This document shows positions 1 through 7,360 of a stretch of DNA of 17,461 nt, piece by piece. Source of the stretch: Syntrophomonas sp. UBA5432 (GTDB taxonomy: Bacteria; Bacillota; Syntrophomonadia; Syntrophomonadales; Syntrophomonadaceae); the NCBI GenBank assembly GCA_002424365.1, contig DIRQ01000075.1, forward strand, positions 12,659 through 30,119, in the 5' to 3' direction. A model generated the notes under the pieces. The model saw nothing but the letters and a program-made list of their open reading frames with translations. It was not told the DNA's origin and ran no database searches. The translations under genes and the position numbers were made by a program. Position 1 is the first letter of the stretch. Each line of letters opens with the position of its first letter.

Positions 1-641
1 ACACCTCGGTTAACGTATCCGGGAATAGCATAACTAAATTCTTGGGAGCTGAACGTTATCGCTATGGAGTAGCGGAAAAAGAGAGCCAGATAGGAGTTGC
101 TACCGGCCTGGCCTGGACCGAAAGTGGAGGAGATATTCTTTCCATTGAGGTAGCCCTTTTAAACGGAAAAGGTAATCTTACCCTCACCGGTAAGCTGGGT
201 GATGTTATGAAGGAATCTGCCCAGGCAGCTTTGACTTACGTGCGTTCCCGGGCGGATGAATTAAATATTAGCGAAGAGATTCAGGAAAAACATGATGTTC
301 ACCTGCATGTTCCTGAGGGTGCCATTCCCAAAGACGGACCATCTGCAGGAATTACTATTGCAACTTCTCTGGCCTCGGCTATGTCGGGGAGGCCGGTACG
401 TAATAACGTAGCTATGACGGGTGAAATAACTTTGCGGGGAAGAGTACTTCCTATAGGCGGGCTTAAGGAAAAAGTACTGGCAGCTCACCGGGCTGGTATT
501 AATACCATAATTATGCCTATAGATAACAAAAAAGATCTAGCCGATATTCCGGCCAATGTAAAAAAGAAAATGCGGTTTGTCATGGTGGATCACATGGATC
601 AAGTGCTGGAGGAAACCCTGATAAATACTGATATGAATTAA
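1..641 (+). CDS. lon: ATP-dependent protease Lon, C-terminal proteolytic part (5' end outside window)
   Basis: Lon is a cytoplasmic AAA+ serine protease that degrades misfolded and regulatory proteins. Only the C-terminal part is present: the frame is open to the first base (codon phase starts at base 3), so the TTG at 42 is an internal Leu codon and not a start. The segment with GVATGLAWTE marks the beginning of the Lon protease domain. The catalytic serine lies in DGPSAG (Ser codon 342-344) and the catalytic lysine in GGLKEK (Lys codon 465-467), giving the Ser-Lys dyad of family S16. The protein ends about 55 residues after this lysine, as usual for Lon. It is followed by a terminator and then ysxC, the order seen in Bacillus and many clostridia (lon-ysxC). 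Identity is certain; only the ATPase half is missing, because of the window edge. Confidence 0.96.
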   Translation, partial: TSVNVSGNSITKFLGAERYRYGVAEKESQIGVATGLAWTESGGDILSIEVALLNGKGNLTLTGKLGDVMKESAQAALTYVRSRADELNISEEIQEKHDVHLHVPEGAIPKDGPSAGITIATSLASAMSGRPVRNNVAMTGEITLRGRVLPIGGLKEKVLAAHRAGINTIIMPIDNKKDLADIPANVKKKMRFVMVDHMDQVLEETLINTDMN

Positions 642-662
642 ACTAAAAGTTAGTCATTAATC

Positions 663-695
663 GAGCCATACGTATTATGTATGGCTCTGTTATTT
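663..695 (+). terminator. Rho-independent terminator after lon
   Basis: A perfect 9-bp stem (GAGCCATAC at 663-671 with GTATGGCTC at 679-687) encloses a 7-nt loop and is followed by the T-rich tail TGTTATTT. It starts 22 bases after the lon stop codon. The tail is interrupted, so termination may be partial and some transcripts could read into ysxC. Confidence 0.75.
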
Positions 696-858
696 AAATA
701 TGATAAAGTAATGATCATTTGTGTAATCATATTTGTCCATGTTTTGAAACCACTGATAAAAATAGCAGTCGGGTTAAGTATATTTTAAAAAGATTCAGCG
801 GTAATCATAAATAATCAGTGTCCTTCTGTGTCTAATTAATTTTAAGGTAGGAAATAAA

Positions 859-1449
859 ATGATAATTAAATCAGCCGAATTTAAAGGGGCCTTTGTTGAT
901 TTGCATAAGCTTCCTGAAACGGATTTGCCGGAAATAGCAATGGTAGGTCGCTCTAATGTAGGTAAATCATCTCTAATAAACAAAATCCTTAACCGCAAGA
1001 ACCTGGCTAAATCCAGCTCTACTCCGGGAAAAACTCGCACTATAAACTTCTATTTAATCAACCAATCTTTTCATCTGGTCGACCTGCCCGGCTATGGTTA
1101 TGCTAAGGTATCTCGCAGCGAACAGCAAAAATGGGGCCAGATCATCGAAAACTATTTGAAAGACAGGAAACAGTTACGAGGTGTTATACATTTACTGGAT
1201 ATCCGCCATGAACCCAGCGAAAACGACCTTCTTATGAAAGAATGGCTAAGCCACTATAATATACCCATTTTAATAGTAGTTACCAAGGCTGATAAAATAT
1301 CCCGCGGTGCCCGGCAAAAACACTTGCAGGTTATAAGCCGTAAACTAAATCTTGATCCTGGGCTTAAACCATTAGTCTTTTCTGCCGAAACTGGTGAAGG
1401 AACAAAAGAACTCCACGCAGCTATAGAAGAAATAATGGAAATTAATTAA
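859..1449 (+). CDS. ysxC: Ribosome biogenesis GTPase YsxC/EngB
   Basis: This is an essential TRAFAC-class GTPase that acts in late assembly of the large ribosomal subunit in the cytoplasm. All G motifs are visible in the 196-residue product: G1 GRSNVGKS (30-37), the G2 threonine in PGKTRT (56-61), G3 DLPGYG (75-80), G4 TKAD (142-145) and G5 SAE (175-177). Length fits the family (about 195-210). The ATG start is preceded by AGGTAGG at 844-850. It follows lon in the same direction across a 217-bp gap that contains the lon terminator, so it probably has its own promoter; I could not pick a convincing one. The downstream gene is convergent. Confidence 0.96.
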   Translation: MIIKSAEFKGAFVDLHKLPETDLPEIAMVGRSNVGKSSLINKILNRKNLAKSSSTPGKTRTINFYLINQSFHLVDLPGYGYAKVSRSEQQKWGQIIENYLKDRKQLRGVIHLLDIRHEPSENDLLMKEWLSHYNIPILIVVTKADKISRGARQKHLQVISRKLNLDPGLKPLVFSAETGEGTKELHAAIEEIMEIN

Positions 1450-1479
1450 ACAGATACTGAAAGCACTGCTGCCTAAATT

Positions 1480-1528
1480 GTACCGATAGGTACGTCCGTG
1501 TCCCCTTTAGGGTATGTCCTTCGGGCAT
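1480..1528. other. Cluster of three short hairpins between convergent genes
   Basis: The 97-bp gap between the stops of ysxC and the SEC-C gene contains three adjacent inverted repeats: GTACC-GATA-GGTAC (1480-1493), CCCT-TT-AGGG (1503-1512) and ATGTCC-TTC-GGGCAT (1514-1528, one G-T pair). None is followed by a T run on either strand, so they are poor intrinsic terminators. On the minus strand the segment contains AAAGGGGACACGGACG, resembling short dispersed repeats common in clostridial intergenic regions (from memory). Their role is unknown. Confidence 0.45.
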
Positions 1529-1546
1529 GATGGGTTAATTAAGAAA

Positions 1547-2800
1547 TTAAAAATTAACAATTCTATCTTTCATATGCTGTATCAATTCTTTTTCAGTTTC
1601 GTTTTCCCGGGTAGCCAGGAAGCGGTCCAGCATTTCGATTAATTGCTCCCGACCGCCGTCCTCAGATAAGCGTTCACGGGGGGATTTGCCGTCCAATTCG
1701 CTCATGGGAGTATCCAGCCATCTTTCCGTTTCCTGATCTTTTACAATCATGAACCACAACCAGTTTTTATCGGCAGGTGGCGGCTGCTGCAGGAAGCGAT
1801 TACTGAATACCTGTAACTCTTTACCTGGCAGGATAACACCTACTTTGTTTTCCAGCTTTTTAATATCCTCCAACACATCGGCACAAGTTACCACTACGCT
1901 TTTCCCAACCATTATCCTCATATATCCCCGGTTCTCTCCTGCTGGAGTAAACCAGGTAAAATCTGCACTATCATATAGCCGTTCATATTCATTGTCTGTG
2001 GTCAGGTCTTCCAGTAAGAGAACTTTCTCCTCCTCATTTATTTCACAACTACGCATGTCATTAAAGTTGACCAACATTTTGTTATAAGCGTGATCAAAAA
2101 TGCCATAAAGCATTTCACCATGGAACTTAAGAGTGTTTAACATAGTACTATTTAATAACTGGCGTATGAACTCCATGTGTTCCAATAGAAATTCGTGTTG
2201 TCCTGCCTTATTATCAACTGCCAGCACCATACCTGAAAAAAGGCTTTCATCTTCTATGATGACCAGGCGGCCAAAAAGAAGCAAGTCGGTATCTCCATCT
2301 ATGCCCTCCCATGGTTCTTTCAGCAGAATATCGCAGGGGTGGTCCAGAAATATATCCCGGGCCCTTATATAATAATCAGATATTTCCTCCACACGATATA
2401 CCGAAGGGAACGATATACTTAGTGCGCCCAGGGTGTCGTGCAGTGAAGTGGGGATATAATTAGCATTTTCCAACATATAATGATAGGCTAAAGTGTTTTC
2501 GTCTTCAGTTAAAAGGTCAAACCATAGCCAATCTGAAAAAATAGATTCATGTTCCGGAGGGAGAGCTTTATTTACACTAAAACGAAGAAACTGGGTTTGC
2601 GCATCTTTGCGAATCTTTTTTATGACGTTTTCAAAATACTCGTCCAGTTTCATCTTAACAGCAGTCATTAGCCTACTGCCCCGGGTAAAAGGGTCATCAC
2701 TGGCTTCAATAAAATCATCTACTACTCCGCAGCACTTTTTGTATTTTTTACCGCTACCGCAGGGGCAGGGATCGTTTCTACCAACCTTTTGCTTGGCCAA
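1547..2800 (-). CDS. SEC-C zinc-knuckle protein of unknown function
   Basis: This 417-residue soluble protein has a SEC-C metal-binding motif at its very N-terminus: C12-x-C14-x8-C23-C24 within NDPCPCGSGKKYKKCC. The same motif ends SecA, where it binds zinc. The rest is not a family I recognise. It is acidic, has no signal peptide or membrane segment, and is mostly helical in appearance. Near the C-terminus (residues about 361-392) WLDTPMSELDGKSPRERL resembles the short W..TP..L.GktPre segment seen in other SEC-C proteins and in Xre/ParS-type antitoxin C-terminal domains; that match is from memory. The TTG start is fixed by AAGGAGG 8-9 bases upstream and by placing the knuckle at the N-terminus. 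It is monocistronic, convergent with ysxC and divergent from valS. The nucleic-acid or protein partner bound by the knuckle cannot be inferred from context. Confidence 0.85.
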   Translation of the reverse strand: MAKQKVGRNDPCPCGSGKKYKKCCGVVDDFIEASDDPFTRGSRLMTAVKMKLDEYFENVIKKIRKDAQTQFLRFSVNKALPPEHESIFSDWLWFDLLTEDENTLAYHYMLENANYIPTSLHDTLGALSISFPSVYRVEEISDYYIRARDIFLDHPCDILLKEPWEGIDGDTDLLLFGRLVIIEDESLFSGMVLAVDNKAGQHEFLLEHMEFIRQLLNSTMLNTLKFHGEMLYGIFDHAYNKMLVNFNDMRSCEINEEEKVLLLEDLTTDNEYERLYDSADFTWFTPAGENRGYMRIMVGKSVVVTCADVLEDIKKLENKVGVILPGKELQVFSNRFLQQPPPADKNWLWFMIVKDQETERWLDTPMSELDGKSPRERLSEDGGREQLIEMLDRFLATRENETEKELIQHMKDRIVNF

Positions 2801-2901
2801 ACAAAATTCCTCCTTAAATTGCTCGTATTGCCCAAATCAATGATATAAGCTTAGCATATCAGCCGGATTTTTAAAATTACTCTGTTTAAATAACTTGGGA
2901 C

Positions 2902-2929
2902 TTGCAATAAATGTGAATTTTAGTACAAT
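2902..2929 (+). promoter_or_regulatory. Probable sigma-A promoter of valS
   Basis: TTGCAA (2902-2907) and TACAAT (2924-2929) are separated by 16 bp and lie in an AT-rich stretch about 250 bases before valS. If used, transcription would begin near 2936, leaving an untranslated leader of about 240 nt. Confidence 0.5.
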
Positions 2930-2935
2930 ATAAAC

Positions 2936-3169
2936 AGATATTATAAATATTTAATTGAATCTATAGGACATGATGTGGCCTTACCTATATCCCTACCTGT
3001 TACCCAGGTAGGGAAATTTCTATTTATAGGGAACTATTCTGGATTAACGTTATACTATAGGGATATAATCCAGGTATATGACTTGCCATGGCCTGAGTAT
3101 TTTAAGTACAATTTAGATTATATGAACAGGCTTTATTTTCATACTCACGTGAGAGTATATGAGGAGGTT
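2936..3169 (+). promoter_or_regulatory. Structured 5' leader of valS (no T-box seen)
   Basis: This fills most of the 377-bp gap before valS. Three inverted repeats are visible. Hairpin 1 has a perfect 10-bp stem (2990-2999 with 3005-3014, 5-nt loop) followed by an AATTTCTATTTA tail like a weak terminator. Hairpin 2 is 8 bp (3039-3046 with 3066-3073). Hairpin 3 is 6 bp (3141-3146 with 3153-3158), directly before the ribosome site GAGGAGGTT at 3161-3169. In addition, 2986-2995 (TATATCCCTA) is perfectly complementary to 3058-3067 (TAGGGATATA), a pairing that would break hairpins 1 and 2. The conserved T-box sequence (TGGNACCGCG) expected in many Firmicutes valS leaders is absent. A switch between these folds is inference. 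Confidence 0.45.
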
Positions 3170-3177
3170 AACTAATA

Positions 3178-5829
3178 ATGTCAGCTCAGAACTTACCCAG
3201 TGTTTACGACTCGGGTACTGTTGAAGGGAAATGGTATGAGCACTGGAAAGAAAACAACTATTTTGCTCCCAGCGATGACTATAGCAAAAAACCTTTTTCC
3301 ATAGTTATGCCCCCACCAAATGTAACTGGTTCACTGCACCTGGGACATGCACTGGATAATACCCTGCAGGATATATTAACCCGTTGGCGCCGGATGCAGG
3401 GTTATAACGTTCTGTGGCTGCCCGGAACCGACCATGCCGGTATTGCTACCCAGGCTCGGGTGGAAGAAGCGCTGGCCGGAGAAGGTTTGAGTAAATATGA
3501 CCTGGGGCGGGAGAAATTCCTGGAACGGGTGTGGGAATGGAAACACCTCTATGGTAACCGTATAACCAGCCAGTTAAGTTTAATGGGTTCTTCCTGCGAT
3601 TGGAGTCGAGAGCGATTTACTATGGATGAAAACTGTTCCCGGGCAGTACGGGAGGTTTTTGTTAACCTCTATGAAAAGGGTCTGATTTACCAGGGGGATT
3701 ACATAATCAACTGGTGCCCCCGTTGTCATACTGCTATTTCTGATATAGAAGTAGAACATGAAGATAGTGACGGCCATTTATGGTATATAAAATACCCGGT
3801 ACAGGATGGGAATGAATTTCTAGTGGTGGCTACTACTCGCCCGGAAACTATGCTGGGTGATACCGGGGTAGCAGTTCATCCTGAGGATGAACGTTATACT
3901 CATCTACTGGGTAAAAACGTGGTCTTACCCCTGGTCAACCGGGTAATTCCCATTTTTGCTGACTCCTATGTAGAAAAAGAGTTTGGAACCGGTGCAGTAA
4001 AGGTAACTCCGGCTCATGACCCCAATGATTTTGAAATGGGCCTGCGCCATAACCTGGAGCAGGTGGTAGTTATAGATAATCATGGCCAAATGAATGAAAA
4101 TGCCGGTCGTTACCAGGGGATGGATCGTTATGAATGTCGTCGCCAGATTGTTGCTGATCTTAAAGAGCAAGGCTTTCTTATTAAGATTGAAGATATAAAG
4201 CATGCAGTTGGTCACTGTCAGCGCTGTGATACCATAATTGAGCCCCTGGTATCAAAACAATGGTTTGTGCGCATGAAACCTCTGGCAGAGCCGGCTATAG
4301 AAAAGGTCTTAAATGAGGAAATTCGCTTTGTCCCCGAGCGTTTTACCAAAATATATATAAACTGGATGGAGAATATCAGGGACTGGTGTATATCCCGGCA
4401 ATTATGGTGGGGTCATCGCATACCCGTATGGTACTGTCAGGATTGTGGAGAAATAATCTGTAGTAAAACTGACCCTGACCATTGTCCCTCCTGCCGGTCA
4501 AGTTCTTTAGAGCAGGACGAGGATGTCCTGGATACTTGGTTTTCCAGTGCTTTATGGCCATTCTCTACTCTGGGCTGGCCGGAGTCAACTACTGATCTGG
4601 ATTATTTCTATCCGACTACGGTATTGGTAACTGGGCGGGATATTATTTTCTTTTGGGTAGCGCGTATGATTTTTTCTGGTATTGAACATACGGGTAAGGT
4701 GCCCTTCTACGACGTTAACATTCACGGTTTAATTCTGGATGGTCAGGGTCGCAAGATGAGCAAATCCCTGGGTAATGGCATTGATCCTATAGAGGTCATT
4801 GAAAAATACGGGGCTGATACCCTGAGGTTTTCACTGATTACCGGAGTTACACCAGGTAATGATATACGTTTCCATTGGGAAAAGGTAGAGAACACCCGGA
4901 ACTTTGCTAATAAAATTTGGAATGCCTCCCGCTTTGTCATCATGAACCTGGAGGGTTATGAAAAAATCGAAATTAATCCGAATGACTATACTTTGGCCGA
5001 TCGTTGGATAGTTTCTCGCTTAAACCAGAGGGCCGAGGAAGTTAACCATCTTTTGGAACGTTATGACCTGGGTGAGGCAGCCAAAGTTTTATATGATTTT
5101 ATTTGGGATGAATTCTGCGACTGGTATATTGAATTGGCCAAACCCCGCCTGAGTTCTTCCGCCTCTAAAACAGAAAAGCTGGTAACCCAAAATGTTTTAG
5201 TGGAGACCTTAACCGGTATACTAAGGCTACTTCATCCCTTTATGCCGTTTATTACCGAAGAAATATACCACTACCTACCTGGACATAATGAGACTATAAT
5301 GCTTGATCCCTGGCCGGTAAAAAATGATGAGCACATATGGGAGTCTTCATTGGAAGAGATGCAGCAGATAATTAGCATTATTCGCGTTCTGCGTAATATT
5401 AGGGCTGAGTTTAACGTATCCCCGGGGGCACAAATTAAAACGGTACTGGTAGTAAATGATGATAACTATCGGAAGATTATTTCAGCTAACCAGGTCTATA
5501 TTAAACAGATGGCCCGGGTAAAAGAAATAGAAATAGTTAAAAAGTTGGATCGGAAACCGGCTCAGGCTGTGTCTGCACTTACCAGTCAGGCGGAAATATA
5601 CGTACCTTTAGAAGGGGTCATTGATATTGACAAGGAAATGGCCCGCCTTAAAAAAGATTTAAAGGGTGCAATAGATGAGCTAGCCCGAGCCGAAGGTAAG
5701 CTAAATAACCAGAACTTTATTTCTCGTGCTCCCCAGGAGGTTATTGAGAAGGAAAAGGGTAAAGCCGAAGAAGCTAGGATTAGGAAAGAGGGTATTCTGC
5801 AACGTCTAGAGATTTTGAAACAAGCTTAG
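3178..5829 (+). CDS. valS: Valyl-tRNA synthetase
   Basis: ValRS charges tRNA-Val with valine and hydrolyses mischarged threonine in its editing domain. The 883 residues match the usual bacterial length. Class Ia signatures are HLGH (54-57) in the first half of the Rossmann fold and KMSKS (526-530) in the second. Between them lie the CP1 editing domain (including ATTRPETMLGDTGVAV) and cysteine pairs C180/C183, C347/C350, C420/C423/C428 and C436/C439, typical zinc-knuckle positions of ValRS/IleRS. The ValRS-specific C-terminal coiled-coil arm spans about 815-883 and starts with VPLEGVIDIDKEMARLKKDL. The ATG is set by GAGGAGGTT with 8-nt spacing. The gene follows a long structured leader and is closely followed by folC, the common valS-folC pairing in Firmicutes. 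Confidence 0.98.
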   Translation: MSAQNLPSVYDSGTVEGKWYEHWKENNYFAPSDDYSKKPFSIVMPPPNVTGSLHLGHALDNTLQDILTRWRRMQGYNVLWLPGTDHAGIATQARVEEALAGEGLSKYDLGREKFLERVWEWKHLYGNRITSQLSLMGSSCDWSRERFTMDENCSRAVREVFVNLYEKGLIYQGDYIINWCPRCHTAISDIEVEHEDSDGHLWYIKYPVQDGNEFLVVATTRPETMLGDTGVAVHPEDERYTHLLGKNVVLPLVNRVIPIFADSYVEKEFGTGAVKVTPAHDPNDFEMGLRHNLEQVVVIDNHGQMNENAGRYQGMDRYECRRQIVADLKEQGFLIKIEDIKHAVGHCQRCDTIIEPLVSKQWFVRMKPLAEPAIEKVLNEEIRFVPERFTKIYINWMENIRDWCISRQLWWGHRIPVWYCQDCGEIICSKTDPDHCPSCRSSSLEQDEDVLDTWFSSALWPFSTLGWPESTTDLDYFYPTTVLVTGRDIIFFWVARMIFSGIEHTGKVPFYDVNIHGLILDGQGRKMSKSLGNGIDPIEVIEKYGADTLRFSLITGVTPGNDIRFHWEKVENTRNFANKIWNASRFVIMNLEGYEKIEINPNDYTLADRWIVSRLNQRAEEVNHLLERYDLGEAAKVLYDFIWDEFCDWYIELAKPRLSSSASKTEKLVTQNVLVETLTGILRLLHPFMPFITEEIYHYLPGHNETIMLDPWPVKNDEHIWESSLEEMQQIISIIRVLRNIRAEFNVSPGAQIKTVLVVNDDNYRKIISANQVYIKQMARVKEIEIVKKLDRKPAQAVSALTSQAEIYVPLEGVIDIDKEMARLKKDLKGAIDELARAEGKLNNQNFISRAPQEVIEKEKGKAEEARIRKEGILQRLEILKQA

Positions 5830-5837
5830 CTCAATAT

Positions 5838-7115
5838 TTGGCTAGTATCAGCAAGCCCGGGCTCGTACCCGGGCTTGAGCGCATTAAAACATTATTAAGA
5901 TTTATGGGTAATCCAGAGCAAAACTATCCCTCTATTCACATTGCCGGAACTAATGGTAAAGGTTCGGTAGCATTGATAATATCTTCTATACTACATGAGG
6001 CCGGGTACCGGGTGGGGCGTTTTATCTCGCCCCATATTCATTCTTACCGGGAAAGATTTACTGTTAACAACCAGGAAATCAAGGAAGATATACTGCTGGA
6101 CTATCTGCAAAAAATAGAGGAATACTTGGCAAAAATGTGCCAGCAGGGTTATGACCGGGTTACCGAATTCGAACTGCTTACTGCCATTGCCTTCCAGTAT
6201 TTTAAGGATAGTGAAGTCGATATGGCTGTACTGGAGACGGGTATGGGCGGAATTTACGACTCCACCAATGTGGTTTCCCCATTATTATCTATTATTACTG
6301 GTATTGAGTATGATCACCAGTCCTATCTGGGGAACAGCTTGAAGGAAATAGCCTTAAACAAGGCCGGGATTATTAAGCCAGGTGTACCGGTGGTAGTTGG
6401 GGATATGGATGAAATAGCACTCCAGGTTATACAAGATAAAGCTCGTTGCCAGGGTTCCAGCCTTTTCCCTGCTTCTCTTTTTCAGGTTAAACACCAAAGT
6501 AAGCCAGGTATAGGTGCGCAGACCCTTAATATCAAAGGTCCGGGCCTGGAAATAGACAGGGTATATTTTTCACTGCTGGGGGATTTTCAACTAAAAAACC
6601 TGGCAATAGCCTTGACCTCATTAATGGTACTTAAACAGCAGGGTTATAATATTAAGAATGAACATATCATAAACGCACTATCTACTTTGAAACATCCCGG
6701 ACGGATGGAATTAATCAGCAGTAATCCTCCTATCATCCTGGATGTAGCCCACAATCCCCAGGCGGCCAGAGAGCTGACCTACTCTCTCAGTAATCTTTTT
6801 CCAAACCAGCGATGCATAATGGTTTGCGGGATGCTGGATGATAAGGATAGCATGGCAATTTTGCAGGAATTAGGGGGGAACTGTCGGGCTAGCTTAATTA
6901 CTAGGCCTGAAAATGAGCGTGGGTTGCACTGGCAAAGGGTAGCAGAGCAATGGCGGTTTTTATATCCAGAGAAAAAAGTTTGGGTAAAGGAAGACATTGA
7001 AGAGGCTGTAGAAACTGGTATTAACCTGTTGGGGGCGGATGAATACTTATTACTGGCAGGGTCATTCTATATACTGGATCGTGCCCGTAGATATCTTATC
7101 AGAACTAGGCAGTAA
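5838..7115 (+). CDS. folC: Dihydrofolate synthase / folylpolyglutamate synthase
   Basis: FolC adds L-glutamate to dihydropteroate and/or extends the polyglutamate tail of folates in an ATP-dependent ligase reaction. It is a Mur-ligase relative. The P-loop HIAGTNGKGS sits at residues 34-43. LETGMGGIYDSTNVV is the family motif usually read as LETGLGGRLDATNVV. IEYDHQSYLG leads to the KAGIIK lysine (K175), which is carbamoylated in the family. D302-x-x-H305-N306 in LDVAHNP is the C-terminal domain motif. The TTG at 5838 is the only start-type codon between an upstream in-frame stop (5781) and the conserved PGLERI. It has no recognisable ribosome site and lies 8 bases after the valS stop, so translation is probably coupled to valS. 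The N-terminus is shorter than usual: upstream in-frame residues (SLAQYLA) also resemble FolC, so the true start is uncertain. A GC-rich hairpin lies at residues 5-14. Confidence 0.94.
   Translation: MASISKPGLVPGLERIKTLLRFMGNPEQNYPSIHIAGTNGKGSVALIISSILHEAGYRVGRFISPHIHSYRERFTVNNQEIKEDILLDYLQKIEEYLAKMCQQGYDRVTEFELLTAIAFQYFKDSEVDMAVLETGMGGIYDSTNVVSPLLSIITGIEYDHQSYLGNSLKEIALNKAGIIKPGVPVVVGDMDEIALQVIQDKARCQGSSLFPASLFQVKHQSKPGIGAQTLNIKGPGLEIDRVYFSLLGDFQLKNLAIALTSLMVLKQQGYNIKNEHIINALSTLKHPGRMELISSNPPIILDVAHNPQAARELTYSLSNLFPNQRCIMVCGMLDDKDSMAILQELGGNCRASLITRPENERGLHWQRVAEQWRFLYPEKKVWVKEDIEEAVETGINLLGADEYLLLAGSFYILDRARRYLIRTRQ
5852..5877 (+). other. GC-rich 10-bp hairpin inside the folC initiation region
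   Basis: CAAGCCCGGG (5852-5861) and CCCGGGCTTG (5868-5877) form a perfect stem with loop CTCGTA, starting 14 bases after the first base of the TTG start. The same bases carry a direct repeat of CCCGGGCT that encodes the tandem PGLV-PGLE. There is no T run after it, so it is not an intrinsic terminator. It falls in the footprint of an initiating ribosome and could lower folC initiation. Confidence 0.6.
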
Positions 7116-7158
7116 TACTGAAGCTGTCTTGTTAATAATTTTAAATCTTGATCTGGAG

Positions 7159-7242
7159 CAATTGTCTAGAGTAAGGGGTGAGGAGTAAGGGGACAGTTAA
7201 ATAAGTGCTCCTCATTATTATCGGTGGTTCCGGCCTCGGGCA
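7159..7242 (+). repeat. Dispersed purine-rich intergenic repeat, copy A
   Basis: This segment between folC and the phosphate operon resembles 11545-11638. Shared blocks, in the same order, are CAATTnnnTAGAG, a purine-rich run made of AGGGGTGAGGAGTAAGG-like units, then TTATT, GGTGGTT and GGGCA. The two copies are diverged and differ in spacing, so the alignment is by eye. No ORF is evident in it. Confidence 0.45.
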
Positions 7243-7250
7243 TAGGGAGG

Positions 7251-7289
7251 TTAATAACTATTTAAGCTATTATTAACACATTCTTAACA
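7251..7289 (+). promoter_or_regulatory. Putative PhoP box upstream of DUF47-pit
   Basis: Four direct hexamers occur in exact 11-bp register: TTAATA (7251-7256), TTAAGC (7262-7267), TTAACA (7273-7278) and TTAACA (7284-7289), each separated by 5 bases. This is the architecture of the Bacillus PhoP binding site, TT(A/C/T)A(C/T)A repeats with about 5-bp gaps. It ends 22 bases before a perfect TATAAT element and lies upstream of phosphate transport genes. Site and context agree; binding itself is inference. Confidence 0.7.
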
Positions 7290-7311
7290 CAGGGATAAAC
7301 TTAATAGGTGT

Positions 7312-7317
7312 TATAAT
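7312..7317 (+). promoter_or_regulatory. -10 element of the DUF47-pit operon promoter
   Basis: TATAAT matches the sigma-A -10 consensus exactly. No good -35 hexamer lies 16-18 bp upstream (the sequence there is around ACAGGG), as expected for a promoter that needs an activator. The PhoP-like repeats occupy about -72 to -34. Predicted start is near 7323, giving a leader of about 38 nt. Confidence 0.6.
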
Positions 7318-7360
7318 TAACAAAAAGGTATCTTGTATACAAAACAAGGAGGTATCCGGC

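Noticed and set aside
42..44. TTG as a start of a separate small Lon-like protein
   Set aside because: The frame is open to the window edge and upstream residues continue the normal Lon sequence, so this is an internal leucine.
1749..2843. Plus-strand frames opposite the SEC-C gene (1749-2087, 2133-2372, 2493-2843)
   Set aside because: They are antisense to a gene with a clear zinc knuckle, a strong ribosome site and one long uninterrupted frame.
2975..3175. A 66-codon frame (GTG start) ending two bases before valS
   Set aside because: It overlaps all three leader hairpins, resembles no protein I know, and is explained better as untranslated leader. Only a weak AGGA precedes it.
2801..3177. 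T-box riboswitch upstream of valS
   Set aside because: No TGGNACCGCG antiterminator sequence is present; the closest string (TGTGGCCTTACC at 2974-2985) is too different, and no classic Stem I motifs were seen.
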